Part shown: positions 9,406 to 17,797 of the stretch, one piece after another | Numbering within the stretch: position 1 is the first letter of the stretch | Layout of the letters: each line of letters opens with the position of its first letter | Assembly: GCA_026003215.1 (NCBI GenBank) | Contig: BPGV01000001.1 | Coordinates: 1,242,466-1,306,465 of the forward strand | Reading direction: 5' to 3' | Origin: Bacteroidia bacterium | Lineage (GTDB): Bacteria > Bacteroidota > Bacteroidia > SpSt-205 | Length of the DNA stretch: 64,000 bases | Translations under genes and position numbers: made by a program | The notes under the pieces: model-generated | Seen by the model: only the letters and a program-made list of their open reading frames with translations | The model's database searches: none | What the model was told of the DNA's origin: nothing

Positions 9406-9917
9406 TGCCACAAACGATTTTCTGGACAAAGTTGCAAGTAAATGGGTAAAGATACTAAAAGCACCAATAGCATTACCGCGCCTGCAATCAGTTGCCAGCG
9501 CCGCAAGCGTATCCTCAGCTCTATAATATCTGCCCTGAGGGCTTCTTGCCGAGCGATATTCCGGAAAGATACGCGGAGCCGCTCCCATACCTGCGGGCCT
9601 TTTACCACATAATCGTAGGCCCCATAGGCAAACGTATCGGCCGCAGTTTGCACATCTTCCTGGCCGGAGAGCAGGATAACATACGGCGGTTCATCGGGGT
9701 TTTCGGCTTTACGCAGGTGCTGGAGGAGCTTTGTACCGGGGGTATCCCCCACATGATAATCCAAGAGAATGTACTTCGGCAAAGGACCCTGTTTAGCTGC
9801 TTCTATGGCTGCTTCTACAGAGGGAAAGTGTTGAATAGCGTATTTCTCACCGAGGTGGGCTTGCACGAGTTCTGCCCATACGGAGTCGTCCTCCACGAGC
9901 CAAAGGGAAGGTTTCAC
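9354..9917 (-). CDS. Receiver-domain protein with C-terminal membrane anchor
   Basis: 187 residues from the GTG at 9917, which has TATTTTTG exactly 4 nt upstream. Residues 1-120 form a CheY-like receiver: acidic pair in WLVEDD, phospho-acceptor Asp in ILLDYHVGD, Ser in ILLSGQ and Lys in YVVKG are all present, so it should be phosphorylatable. There is no DNA-binding domain. After a charged helix (ALRADIIELRIRLRRW) comes one strongly hydrophobic segment (LIAGAVMLLVLLVSLPIYL) and a short tail. A receiver tethered to the membrane by its C-terminus is unusual. No histidine kinase is nearby. Confidence 0.82.
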   Translation of the reverse strand: MKPSLWLVEDDSVWAELVQAHLGEKYAIQHFPSVEAAIEAAKQGPLPKYILLDYHVGDTPGTKLLQHLRKAENPDEPPYVILLSGQEDVQTAADTFAYGAYDYVVKGPQVWERLRVSFRNIARQEALRADIIELRIRLRRWQLIAGAVMLLVLLVSLPIYLQLCPENRLWQWDPFGVGQKPPCSFSQ

Positions 9918-9929
9918 CCCGCAAAAATA
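9918..9929 (-). promoter_or_regulatory. Promoter -7 box of the receiver gene
   Basis: TATTTTTG on the minus strand at 9922-9929, 4 nt before the GTG. It fixes a GTG start that would otherwise be ambiguous. Confidence 0.72.
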
Positions 9930-9930
9930 G

Positions 9931-9966
9931 TTTGTTCCGTTGCATCGTGTGCTACCTTTGCCCCTA
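9931..9966 (+). promoter_or_regulatory. Promoter of topA
   Basis: TTTG at 9931-9934, an 18-bp spacer, then TACCTTTG at 9953-9960, with the ATG 6 nt further on. It is divergent from the receiver promoter, with only 23 bp between the two -7 boxes. Confidence 0.82.
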
Positions 9967-12324
9967 ATGGCTAAGAAAGCTAAACCCCTCCTGATTGTTG
10001 AGTCCCCCACTAAGGCCCACACCATCCGCCGGCTTTTGGGTCAATCCTACGAGGTCACGGCTTCTCAAGGGCATGTACGCGACCTGCCCGAAAAAGGTAT
10101 GGGCCTCTCCATAGAACAATCGGAAAAAGGCTATGTTTTCACGCCTACCTACGCCCTCCTTCCGAAGAAAGCCCCCATTATCCAAAAAATACGTCAGCAA
10201 GTGGCAGAGGCGGCTTCGGTATGGCTGGCCACGGATGAAGACCGCGAAGGCGAAGCGATTGCCTGGCATCTCTGCCACCTTTTAGAGATAGACCCCACCC
10301 AGCCGGTGCGCATTACCTTCCATGAGATTACCCGCCGCGCCCTCCAAGAAGCCCTGAAAAACCCTCGCCCTATCAACCAAAACCTCGTAAATGCCCAACA
10401 AGCTCGCCGACTTTTAGACCGCCTCGTGGGGTATGAGATTTCGCCGCTGCTCTGGCGTACTTTCCCCAAAAGTCAAAAAGGCAGTGCCCTCTCCGCGGGC
10501 CGTGTGCAGTCGGTAGCGCTGCGCCTCATTGTAGAAAGAGAACGGGAGATTGCTCAGTTTCGCCCAGAAGCTACCCTGATAGCCGAAGTCTTTTTAGCCA
10601 CAGCCCCCCCCTTTAAGGCTACCCTACACGCCCCTACCCTCAGAGACAAAGAAGAAGCCCTCCCCCTCCTACAAAACCTCATAGGGCGACTTCTACGGGT
10701 AAATAAACTGGAAAAGAAGCCCCGTCGCCGCAATCCGCCTCCCCCCTTCACCACCTCTACGCTCCAGCAAGAAGCCCAACGAAGGCTCGGCTTTTCGCTC
10801 AGCCGTACCATGCGCGCCGCCCAAAGCCTTTACGAAAAAGGCTTCATTACCTACATGCGTACCGACTCCACCCACTTAGCGCCGGAAGCCCTGCAAGCTA
10901 TCCATGCCGCCCTCCGGGAACGGTTCGGACCACAAGCCGTCCAGCCCCGCACCTGGGAGAAAAAATCGCGCCACGCCCAAGAAGCCCACGAAGCCATCCG
11001 CCCTACCGACCCCTCCGTAGAGAGCGCCGGCGACACCCCCGACGAACAAAAACTGTATGCTTTGATATGGCGGCGCACCCTCGCCTCTCAAATGCGCGAA
11101 GCCCTCTACGAAGAAACCCTCGTGGAACTCCTGCCTGACCCGGCTCCTGAGCCGCTCCTCACTTTCGTAGCGAAGGGGCGCCTCCTCACAGAGCCGGGCT
11201 TCCTGGCTTTATATGGCTACGCCGCCGACGAAGAGGAAGAAGCTACACTCCCCCCGCTCCGCGAAGGCGACCGCTTGCCTTGGCAGCAGGTACGCCTGTG
11301 GGAAAAGTTTTCCACGCCCCCTCCCCGCTATACTGAGGGTACCCTCGTCAAAGAACTGGAAGAGCGCGGCATCGGTCGCCCCTCCACCTACGCCCCTACC
11401 GTGGAAACCCTCTTCAAACGCGCCTACATCCAACGCCGCGAAGTGCGGGTTCCCCGACCCCCCTACGAAGAAATCTGCCTTACCCCAGACGGCCAGCTTC
11501 ACCGCGCTCGTCAGACCCCCCCTCCAGAGGTCCAAAAAAACAAACTCCTCCCTACCGAACTCGGCATTCGCGTGGTGGATTTTCTCGTGGCCCGCTTCCC
11601 CGACATCATGGATTACGACTTCACCGCCAAGGTAGAAGCCGAACTGGACCACATCGCTAACGCCGAACTGGACTGGCAGGCCATGCTGAATGCTTTTTAT
11701 GAACGTTTCACGGCCGAGCTGACCCAAGCCCAAGCGACCCGGGAAACCGCCACGCATAAACTGCTGGGTTACCACCCCATCTCAGGAAAGCCGATTACCT
11801 TACGCACCAGCCGAAATGGCCCCTACATCGCCATAGGCGAAAAAGGCGACCCCGACTACCGCACCGCCTCCGTGCCCGATACCTTCTCCACCGAAACCCT
11901 CACCCTGGAAGACGCCCTTCTCCTCTTATCCTTCCCACGCGAAGTAGGCACCTACGAAGGCGCCCCTATCTGGATCTACTCCGGTCCCTACGGCTATTAC
12001 CTCAAACACAACGGGCAAAACTACCCCCTCCTCCCGGGCTTGAGCCCTTTTTCCCTCACCGAAGAAGAAGCTATCCAGTGCATAGAAGCCCGCCGAGCAG
12101 GACAAAAGGCCTTTGCCCCCTTGAAAACCTTCCCGGATGCGGGCATAGAAATCCTCCCCGGACGCTACGGCCCCTACATCCGATACGCAGGCCAAAACTA
12201 CGCCATCCCCAAAGGTCTCTCCCCTACGGAGCTCACCTTAGAAGATTGCCAAAACATCATCGCCCAGCACCAAAATAAAAAACAAAAGGCCTCAGCTACT
12301 CAGAAACGCTCGCAAAAAAAATAG
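9967..12324 (+). CDS. topA: DNA topoisomerase I
   Basis: A 785-residue type IA topoisomerase that relaxes negative supercoils. The TOPRIM domain shows ESPTKAHTIRRLLG at the N-terminus and ATDEDREGEAIAWHL near residue 90. The catalytic tyrosine is Tyr296 in FITYMRTDST. QEAHEAIRPTDP and EERGIGRPSTYAPTVETL complete the core. The C-terminus has repeats of the type RNGPYIAIGEKG, SGPYGYYLKHNG and RYGPYIRYAGQNY instead of Cys4 zinc fingers, and ends in a Lys-rich tail. The start at 9967 is set by the promoter; an in-frame ATG at 9940 precedes the -7 box and is rejected. Confidence 0.96.
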   Translation: MAKKAKPLLIVESPTKAHTIRRLLGQSYEVTASQGHVRDLPEKGMGLSIEQSEKGYVFTPTYALLPKKAPIIQKIRQQVAEAASVWLATDEDREGEAIAWHLCHLLEIDPTQPVRITFHEITRRALQEALKNPRPINQNLVNAQQARRLLDRLVGYEISPLLWRTFPKSQKGSALSAGRVQSVALRLIVEREREIAQFRPEATLIAEVFLATAPPFKATLHAPTLRDKEEALPLLQNLIGRLLRVNKLEKKPRRRNPPPPFTTSTLQQEAQRRLGFSLSRTMRAAQSLYEKGFITYMRTDSTHLAPEALQAIHAALRERFGPQAVQPRTWEKKSRHAQEAHEAIRPTDPSVESAGDTPDEQKLYALIWRRTLASQMREALYEETLVELLPDPAPEPLLTFVAKGRLLTEPGFLALYGYAADEEEEATLPPLREGDRLPWQQVRLWEKFSTPPPRYTEGTLVKELEERGIGRPSTYAPTVETLFKRAYIQRREVRVPRPPYEEICLTPDGQLHRARQTPPPEVQKNKLLPTELGIRVVDFLVARFPDIMDYDFTAKVEAELDHIANAELDWQAMLNAFYERFTAELTQAQATRETATHKLLGYHPISGKPITLRTSRNGPYIAIGEKGDPDYRTASVPDTFSTETLTLEDALLLLSFPREVGTYEGAPIWIYSGPYGYYLKHNGQNYPLLPGLSPFSLTEEEAIQCIEARRAGQKAFAPLKTFPDAGIEILPGRYGPYIRYAGQNYAIPKGLSPTELTLEDCQNIIAQHQNKKQKASATQKRSQKK

Positions 12325-12327
12325 CTT

Positions 12328-12849
12328 CTACCCAATAAGCTTCTGGATGGCTCCTTGAAGCTCTTCGTAATCCGGGAAGTAGGTCTGCTCCCGCACAAGC
12401 TGCACATACGCTACCTTACCCTCAGTATCCACCAGAAAAAGCGCACGAGCCAGAAGCCCCTTGAGAACGCCCCCTTCTATCAGTACCCCGTATTTTTCCA
12501 GCTCGCGGTAGCGAAAATCCGACAGCACCTCCAGATGCTTGATAGAATACACGATACAATAGCGGCGCTGGGCATGCGGCAAGTCCATGGACACCACATA
12601 CAGGTAGAGCTTAGCGGCCAGGGGGCCTAAGGTTTCGTGGAGGTGCTCCACTTCCTCTGGACAAACCTGCCCATCCAACGTAGGTACTGTCGCTATAAGC
12701 TGCGGCCGGTCTTTTTTGCCTCCAATCTCCACATCCTGATAAGCCTGATTAACTACCCGGACTACGGGGGCGGGTTCGCCCGCACGGACCAGACGTCCTT
12801 TCAGCGCCAAAGGCTGCCCTTCGTAAGTAATAGTCAACGCTTGCTGCAT
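12328..12849 (-). CDS. tpx: Thiol peroxidase
   Basis: A 173-residue atypical 2-Cys peroxiredoxin of the Tpx type that reduces peroxides at the expense of thioredoxin, usually in the periplasm or cytosol. Peroxidatic Cys63 lies in TLDGQVCPEEV and resolving Cys98 in AQRRYCIVY. The stretch VLSDFRYRELEKYGVLI and LLARALFLVD are family signatures. No signal peptide is seen, so cytosolic. The gene has its own promoter and abuts topA tail to tail with a 3-nt gap. It is one of two peroxiredoxins within 2 kb. Confidence 0.93.
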   Translation of the reverse strand: MQQALTITYEGQPLALKGRLVRAGEPAPVVRVVNQAYQDVEIGGKKDRPQLIATVPTLDGQVCPEEVEHLHETLGPLAAKLYLYVVSMDLPHAQRRYCIVYSIKHLEVLSDFRYRELEKYGVLIEGGVLKGLLARALFLVDTEGKVAYVQLVREQTYFPDYEELQGAIQKLIG

Positions 12850-12861
12850 AGCGCAAACCTA
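12850..12861 (-). promoter_or_regulatory. Promoter -7 box of tpx
   Basis: TAGGTTTG on the minus strand at 12854-12861, 4 nt before the ATG. Confidence 0.7.
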
Positions 12862-13560
12862 TCAAGAAATTTTGAAGCGCTCATGTGCCAGCGGGAAGCG
12901 GAGGTTCTCAGGGGCCTCTGCCGGATTACAGTGATAGCCCCACAACTCTACTTTACCTACCCACGGATACAGGTCTTCATAATAGCAGTGGGTAGGCACC
13001 CGCCGGAAAGCCACATCATGAAAAACCCATATCGGCTGATGGGCTTCCACCCAGCCCGGCCGCTGAAGCACCGGCACCGGCACGCCTATATCCCCACTGT
13101 ACAGAAGATAGCCATTCGCCCCCTTAAAAAGATAAGCCGCACTGGGCATGTGGGGCATGTGGAGCCCACTCGTAGGAATTGCCGCTATAAAAGCAGGAAA
13201 ACCCTCAGGCCCCACCAACTGCGCAAACTGCTCCACAGGTCCCATGAGAAAATGTAGATACGTATAAAGTTTTGCGTGTAACTCGGGAACCCCTACCAAT
13301 ACCGGCAAGGGAGGCAGCTTGCTCAAAAAATGTCTGTGGTAGAGCAGGGCAGACAAACTGCCAATATGGTCATCGTGCAGGTGCGTAATACAAATAGCGT
13401 CTATTTTTTCTACGAGGCCCTTTTCTACCAGGCGGGGATATACGGTAAAGCCACAGTCTAATAAAAAGGTTTGGCCTTCCCAGCGGAGGAGCGCGGCGGA
13501 GTTTCCGAGGGCTATATCGTGCGCGCCGCCGGCCCCGATAAAGGCTATCTCAGGGGTCAT
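12862..13560 (-). CDS. MBL-fold metallo-hydrolase
   Basis: 232 residues with the metallo-beta-lactamase motif THLHDDHIGSL (HxHxDH) near residue 60, preceded by FLLDCGFTVYPRL. Further His residues (GLHMPHMP, HDVAF) could complete a two-metal site. It resembles tRNase Z-like and phosphodiesterase-like members, but the substrate cannot be told from sequence. It starts inside the Bcp stop codon (4-nt overlap), so it is translationally coupled to that peroxiredoxin, hinting at a stress or detoxification role. Confidence 0.82.
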   Translation of the reverse strand: MTPEIAFIGAGGAHDIALGNSAALLRWEGQTFLLDCGFTVYPRLVEKGLVEKIDAICITHLHDDHIGSLSALLYHRHFLSKLPPLPVLVGVPELHAKLYTYLHFLMGPVEQFAQLVGPEGFPAFIAAIPTSGLHMPHMPSAAYLFKGANGYLLYSGDIGVPVPVLQRPGWVEAHQPIWVFHDVAFRRVPTHCYYEDLYPWVGKVELWGYHCNPAEAPENLRFPLAHERFKIS

Positions 13561-14021
13561 TTCCCTAATATCTGCTCAGCGTGGGCCTCCGTTTGGACCT
13601 TAGAGATTACGCGTTCAATCCGTCCCGCTTCGTCTATGATGTAGGTTATGCGCAGGGCGCCCTCGTATTCCTTGCCATACATGCGCTTTTTGCCCCAAGC
13701 TTTGTAGGCTTTCAAGATATTTTTATCCGGGTCAGCCAAGAGAGAAAACGGTAAGCTGTACTTCTGTGCAAACTTTTTGTGGGAGTCCACATCATCGGCG
13801 CTCACACCCAAGACTACATATCCTGCGGCTTGGAGCTGCGCGTAATGGTCGCGCAGGTTACAGGCTTCTTTGGTGCAGCCGGGGGTGTCATCCTTGGGAT
13901 AAAAATACAGCACGACCTTTTTCCCCTGAAAATCGGAAAGGCGTACCGTATTGCCGTGCTGGTCTTGGGCTACAAAGTCCGGGGCCATCGTGCCCGGCGT
14001 GAGGAAGCTTTCTTCAGCCAT
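13557..14021 (-). CDS. bcp: Thioredoxin-dependent peroxiredoxin, Bcp type
   Basis: 154 residues from the ATG at 14021 (MAEESFLTPG). Peroxidatic Cys49 in DDTPGCTKEACNLRD and the candidate resolving Cys54 five residues on are the Bcp/PrxQ alpha-helix 2 arrangement. Reduces hydroperoxides using thioredoxin. An upstream in-frame TTG at 14036 is rejected because it would add an unlikely MFLRD extension overlapping a T-rich promoter-like stretch. Overlaps the MBL hydrolase by 4 nt. Confidence 0.93.
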   Translation of the reverse strand: MAEESFLTPGTMAPDFVAQDQHGNTVRLSDFQGKKVVLYFYPKDDTPGCTKEACNLRDHYAQLQAAGYVVLGVSADDVDSHKKFAQKYSLPFSLLADPDKNILKAYKAWGKKRMYGKEYEGALRITYIIDEAGRIERVISKVQTEAHAEQILGK

Positions 14022-14039
14022 ATCCCTCAAAAACAAAAA

Positions 14040-14666
14040 TCAGTTTTCATCGGGCAGGTCGTCCTCCTCCGTCTGTATCCAATCCGAGGGATGCTCTTGG
14101 GGCTCGTCCGGCTGCGGATCCTCATCGTCTTCTTCCTCAATCGGCTGAGACTGATTGACCAGCATATCCAGCTCTTCGTAGTTTATAGCGCCTTGCACAG
14201 GTGGTACATATGCCAAGGAATATTCCGTATATAAGCGTCGAGGAGGAATCTTGAGATGCTTTTCTACCGACTTTTCCAAGAAATACCGCAGCTCCTCAGT
14301 AAAGGTAATCGGACTTTGCACTCGCCGATTAGAGGGTTGATAGGGGGCAGAGTTTTGAAAAGCAATAAGATTGCCACAAGCCAGGCTGATAATGTAGGTA
14401 TAGCGTTCGGTAATCAGCTTGATTTGCGGAATGAAACATTCAGAAATAGGCCGGTCTTTCTCCTCGTCAGTATCTAAAAAGGCTTCTTCCCAGTCATCAG
14501 AGGGGAGCTTGATTTTGACGGATTTTTCCTCCCAACTCGGATGGAGGGCATTATCTGAGGTCAGCTCTGGCGAACGCTTAAGCTTGACTAAGATGCACTG
14601 GGCCTTTTGGGCCCAACCGCCCGATAGCGCACCCAATAACAGCCCTAAGAATACCCAACGATACAC
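14040..14666 (-). CDS. Exported protein of unknown function
   Basis: 208 residues from a GTG start. A signal peptide (YRWVFLGLLLGALSGGWAQ) is followed by a mixed domain with three Cys residues. The last 45 residues are extremely acidic and Pro-rich (QPIEEEDDEDPQPDEPQEHP). I recognise no family. The GTG at 14666 has TATTTTTG exactly 4 nt upstream, which supports it as the start. It lies between the SUF genes and the peroxiredoxin genes with its own promoter. Confidence 0.72.
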   Translation of the reverse strand: MYRWVFLGLLLGALSGGWAQKAQCILVKLKRSPELTSDNALHPSWEEKSVKIKLPSDDWEEAFLDTDEEKDRPISECFIPQIKLITERYTYIISLACGNLIAFQNSAPYQPSNRRVQSPITFTEELRYFLEKSVEKHLKIPPRRLYTEYSLAYVPPVQGAINYEELDMLVNQSQPIEEEDDEDPQPDEPQEHPSDWIQTEEDDLPDEN

Positions 14667-14678
14667 CCCTCAAAAATA
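14667..14678 (-). promoter_or_regulatory. Promoter -7 box of the exported acidic-tail protein
   Basis: TATTTTTG on the minus strand at 14671-14678, 4 nt before the GTG at 14666. Confidence 0.7.
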
Positions 14679-14686
14679 CACAGTTT

Positions 14687-15004
14687 TTACAAGAGGCCGA
14701 GTTGGATTCGGGCATTTTCGCTCATGCGGCTCATGTCCCACGGCGGGTCAAAGGTTACTTCTACCTCTACTTTGGTCACGCCAGGCACCGCCTCCACCGC
14801 TTTTTGGACATCCTCCGGCAAATGCTGCGCCGCCGGACAAAAAGCTGATGTAAGGGTCATCACCACTTTTACTTCTCCGGAGGGATTGACTTCTATGTGA
14901 TAGATAAGCCCGAGCTCGTAAATATCCACAGGGATCTCAGGGTCATACACTTCTTTGAGCGCACGAATGATGGCTTCCTGCAGAGCGGCTACGTCTTGTG
15001 ACAT
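14687..15004 (-). CDS. sufT: SufT-like iron-sulfur assembly protein (MIP18/DUF59)
   Basis: 105 residues from the ATG at 15004 (MSQDVAALQ). It matches the MIP18/DUF59 family: IIRALKEVYDPEIPVDIYELGLIY, then MTLTSAFCPAA with the conserved Cys, and VEVEVTFDPPWDMSRMSENAR. These proteins help mature Fe-S proteins, and SufT-type members sit in suf operons, as here directly 3' of sufU (2-nt gap). The alternative name is a PaaD-like metal-sulfur cluster protein, but the SUF context decides for SufT. Confidence 0.87.
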   Translation of the reverse strand: MSQDVAALQEAIIRALKEVYDPEIPVDIYELGLIYHIEVNPSGEVKVVMTLTSAFCPAAQHLPEDVQKAVEAVPGVTKVEVEVTFDPPWDMSRMSENARIQLGLL

Positions 15005-15006
15005 GG

Positions 15007-15474
15007 TTATTCTGTGGTAGCGATTTTCTTTTCCGGCTCGTGCAAAGCCACCCGTAGCGTATGCCAAGGCAAGGTAGCACACTTGACCCGAATAGGGAAA
15101 AGCCGAACCGTAGAAAAAATACGCAGTTTTTCCTGTACAGCTGCGGGCAGACTGCTTACGAGAGGCGCTTCTTCCTGCGTCAGGAGCTGATGAAAGGCTT
15201 CAAAATACCTATCGGCTTCCGCTATGGCAGCGCCTTTCACCACCGTCGTCATCACCGAAGTAGCAGCTCGGCATATCGCGCAGCTCTTCCCTTCAAAGCG
15301 AATATCCGCTATCCGCTCCTCCTCCACCCGGAGGGTTAGGTGCACCTGATCGCCACAGAGGGGATTATATCCCTCGGCTTCATGGGTAGGGTTTTCTACG
15401 CGGCCGTAGTTTCGGGGATAGTGGTTATGCTCTAAGATGAGCTCCTGATACAAGTTTTGCATCTCGGGCGTCAT
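15007..15474 (-). CDS. sufU: SUF sulfur-relay scaffold protein
   Basis: 155 residues of the IscU-like SufU family. The three conserved Cys residues are present: Cys40 in NPLCGD, Cys65 in GKSCAIC and the one in RVKCATLPWHTL. SufU binds zinc and accepts persulfide from SufS during Fe-S cluster assembly. The start codon overlaps the sufS stop by 4 nt. An extra Cys three residues after Cys65 (CAIC rather than the more usual CAIS) is a small departure. Confidence 0.94.
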   Translation of the reverse strand: MTPEMQNLYQELILEHNHYPRNYGRVENPTHEAEGYNPLCGDQVHLTLRVEEERIADIRFEGKSCAICRAATSVMTTVVKGAAIAEADRYFEAFHQLLTQEEAPLVSSLPAAVQEKLRIFSTVRLFPIRVKCATLPWHTLRVALHEPEKKIATTE

Positions 15475-16724
15475 GGCGCAGAAGGGGTATGCGCAAAGAA
15501 ACGCACAACTTCGTGTAAGGTCTGGGCGAGTTGGTCTATCTCTTCGGGCAGGTTATAAAAAGCCAGGGAGGCACGTACAGTAGCGGCCACACCGAGAGCA
15601 TCCATAAGCGGTTGCGCACAATGATGCCCGACCCGCACCGCTATCCCGGCCTGGTCTAAAAAAGTCCCCACATCATGCGGGTGTATCTCCCCTATGTTGA
15701 AGGACCATACAGCGCCTTTGGGCCGAGCTGTACCGTAGAGCGTGATACCGGGTACAGATTGTAGAGCCGCCTCAGTGTAATCGCATAAGTACCGCTCATA
15801 AGCTTGGATAAAGTCCCAGCCTACTTTTTCCTCCAGGTAGCGGAGGGCTTCGGCTAAGGCGATGGCCTCAGCGATAGGGGGCGTGCCGGCCTCGAACTTA
15901 GCGGGCGGAGGCGCATAGCGAGAACCTCCCCAGGTCACCCGCCGAATCATATCTCCCCCTCCTTGGTACGGCGGCAGTTTTTCCCCCCATGGCGCCCGCA
16001 TATACACTACCCCTATCCCCGTCGGCCCATACAGCTTATGCCCGGAAAAAACCAAAAAATCTACGCCCCACTCCTGCACGCGTATAGGCCTATGAACCAC
16101 CGCTTGGCATGCATCTACCAATACAGGGATGCCGCGCTCGCGTGCCATAGCCGCTACCTCCGCGACAGGAAACTCCGTACCTAAGACATTCGACATGGCG
16201 GAGATAGCCACCAAGCGGGTGCGTTCGGTAAAAGCCTGGGCCACAGCCGCTAAGTCTATCCCGCCCGCCGGCGTAAGAGGCACCGGCCGCAGCGAAATAG
16301 GCACCTCCTCCGCCACTATATGCCACGGTACGATATTGGCATGATGTTCTGCCTGGGTAACCAGGATTTCATCTCCCGGCGAAAACCACACGCGCCGCAG
16401 CCCTTGCGCTATGAGATTAATGCCTTCCGTCGCTCCCCGCACGAAAACAACCTCCTTTTCTGAAGCCGCCCCAATAAAGGCCGCTACCCGTTCGCGCGCC
16501 GCTTCATAGGCCTGCGTGGCTTCTTGGCTGAGCCAGTGTACCCCCCGATGAATATTGGCATTCGTATAACGATAGAAATCCGCCAGTTTTTCAATAACAG
16601 CCAACGGTTTTTGGGCTGTAGCGGCATTATCTAAGTATATCAGCGGCCGGCCTGAGGGATGTAAGCTCCTCAGAATAGGGAAATCTTCGCGCACCTTGCG
16701 CGCCCAAGCGACAAGCTCCTGCAT
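15471..16724 (-). CDS. sufS: Cysteine desulfurase SufS
   Basis: A 417-residue PLP-dependent group II cysteine desulfurase that supplies sulfur to SufU. It shows YLDNAATAQKP, NIHRGVHWLSQEAT, the PLP lysine in FSGHKLYGPTGIG (about residue 233) and the catalytic Cys in VGHHCAQPLMDALG near residue 373. First gene of sufS-sufU-sufT. sufBCD are absent from the window, so this is a split SUF locus. The promoter is not clear: T-rich TTTG-like motifs lie at 16740-16760 but fit poorly, and read-through from alkB is possible. Confidence 0.95.
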   Translation of the reverse strand: MQELVAWARKVREDFPILRSLHPSGRPLIYLDNAATAQKPLAVIEKLADFYRYTNANIHRGVHWLSQEATQAYEAARERVAAFIGAASEKEVVFVRGATEGINLIAQGLRRVWFSPGDEILVTQAEHHANIVPWHIVAEEVPISLRPVPLTPAGGIDLAAVAQAFTERTRLVAISAMSNVLGTEFPVAEVAAMARERGIPVLVDACQAVVHRPIRVQEWGVDFLVFSGHKLYGPTGIGVVYMRAPWGEKLPPYQGGGDMIRRVTWGGSRYAPPPAKFEAGTPPIAEAIALAEALRYLEEKVGWDFIQAYERYLCDYTEAALQSVPGITLYGTARPKGAVWSFNIGEIHPHDVGTFLDQAGIAVRVGHHCAQPLMDALGVAATVRASLAFYNLPEEIDQLAQTLHEVVRFFAHTPSAP

Positions 16725-16771
16725 AAGTTAGACTGAGTACAAAGAAAAAACAAATATGCCAGTGGGGGTAT

Positions 16772-17779
16772 TCAAGCGGGCACGGCAGGGAGTCGCTTAT
16801 CCATCACCCGCCGCCACAGCGGCGGAATAAGCGCCAAATAAATCATCCCCGCATAGCCCGTGGGGAGACGCGGCGCTCGTTCTAACGCATTCAAGGTATG
16901 ATAAGACTTCGCGCCATGCAAATGATGGTCCGCATGACGCGACAAATCCACTAAAAAGAAGCGACTAAAATACTTGTTACTCTCCCAGGAATGCCACGGA
17001 CGGATAGGCTCTTCTATGCGCCGGGCTAAGCCGTAATGCTCTATGTAGTTTACGTACTCTAAGAGAAAGTTGGCTACGAGGGCCTGCAGGAGAAAGGCCG
17101 ATGCGCCCCAGAGCCCCCCTATCCCGGCAAAAAGGCTTACCCCTAAGAGCGTGCCAGCTGCGTGCTGTAAGACATAGTTACGGAAGCTAAGCGGAGAGCG
17201 GCTTTGTTTAGTCAGCCGTTCTTTTTCTGCACGCCAGGCCCAGCGAAGCTGACCCGGGACCGTGCGGGCCAAAAACGCATAAAAGCTCTCCCCTCGGCGA
17301 GCTGAGCTGTAATCCAGCTCGGTCCCCACGTACCGATGGTGCATGCGCACATGCGTCACATAGAAGTAGGGGTTGCCAGCAGCGGCGAGGAGGCTCTTAG
17401 CGCCGGCTTGCCAGAGGCGCCCCTTCCGATGAAGCATCTCATGAGCCACGACAATCCCTGAGGCCCCTGCTGAGAACCCCACCGCTAAGCTACTCAGGAT
17501 GGCTTCCCAAGGCTGGTACGCCCCCCGATAAAACTGCCATAGCCAATACCCCAATAGCCCCAAGTGGGCTACCCAGTGCATCCACAATATACCCGCCGGC
17601 AAGGCTTTATCTTCATCATGGCTATTATCGGTATTTTCTGGCAGGAATGCTTCAATGAGGGCCACCACCCCAAATACCACCACCCACGGCAGCAGGCCCC
17701 ACCATCCCCCTAAACCCACCGCCACATAAGCCATAGCGGGAACCCACAAGCTCTGGATATAGTGGAAATTGCGGCGCAT
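16772..17779 (-). CDS. alkB: AlkB-family alkane/fatty acyl hydroxylase
   Basis: A 335-residue integral membrane di-iron monooxygenase. The histidine boxes are complete: HEMLHRK (about residue 111), HVRMHHRYVGTE, the NYIEHYG motif specific to AlkB, and LSRHADHHLHGAKSYHTLN. Hydrophobic segments between them give about six membrane spans. The expected reaction is terminal hydroxylation of alkanes or related chains, needing rubredoxin, which is not encoded here. Some Bacteroidetes homologues may act on other lipids, so alkane use is not proven. The start is fixed by TATATTTG 4 nt upstream. Confidence 0.9.
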   Translation of the reverse strand: MRRNFHYIQSLWVPAMAYVAVGLGGWWGLLPWVVVFGVVALIEAFLPENTDNSHDEDKALPAGILWMHWVAHLGLLGYWLWQFYRGAYQPWEAILSSLAVGFSAGASGIVVAHEMLHRKGRLWQAGAKSLLAAAGNPYFYVTHVRMHHRYVGTELDYSSARRGESFYAFLARTVPGQLRWAWRAEKERLTKQSRSPLSFRNYVLQHAAGTLLGVSLFAGIGGLWGASAFLLQALVANFLLEYVNYIEHYGLARRIEEPIRPWHSWESNKYFSRFFLVDLSRHADHHLHGAKSYHTLNALERAPRLPTGYAGMIYLALIPPLWRRVMDKRLPAVPA

Positions 17780-17791
17780 AACGCAAATATA
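17780..17791 (-). promoter_or_regulatory. Promoter -7 box of alkB
   Basis: TATATTTG on the minus strand at 17784-17791, 4 nt before the ATG. Confidence 0.72.
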
Positions 17792-17797
17792 GCTTTT

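Noticed and set aside
13557-14036. Bcp start at 14036 (TTG)
   Set aside because: It adds MFLRD before the family N-terminus and falls on a T-rich stretch upstream; ATG 14021 gives the expected protein.
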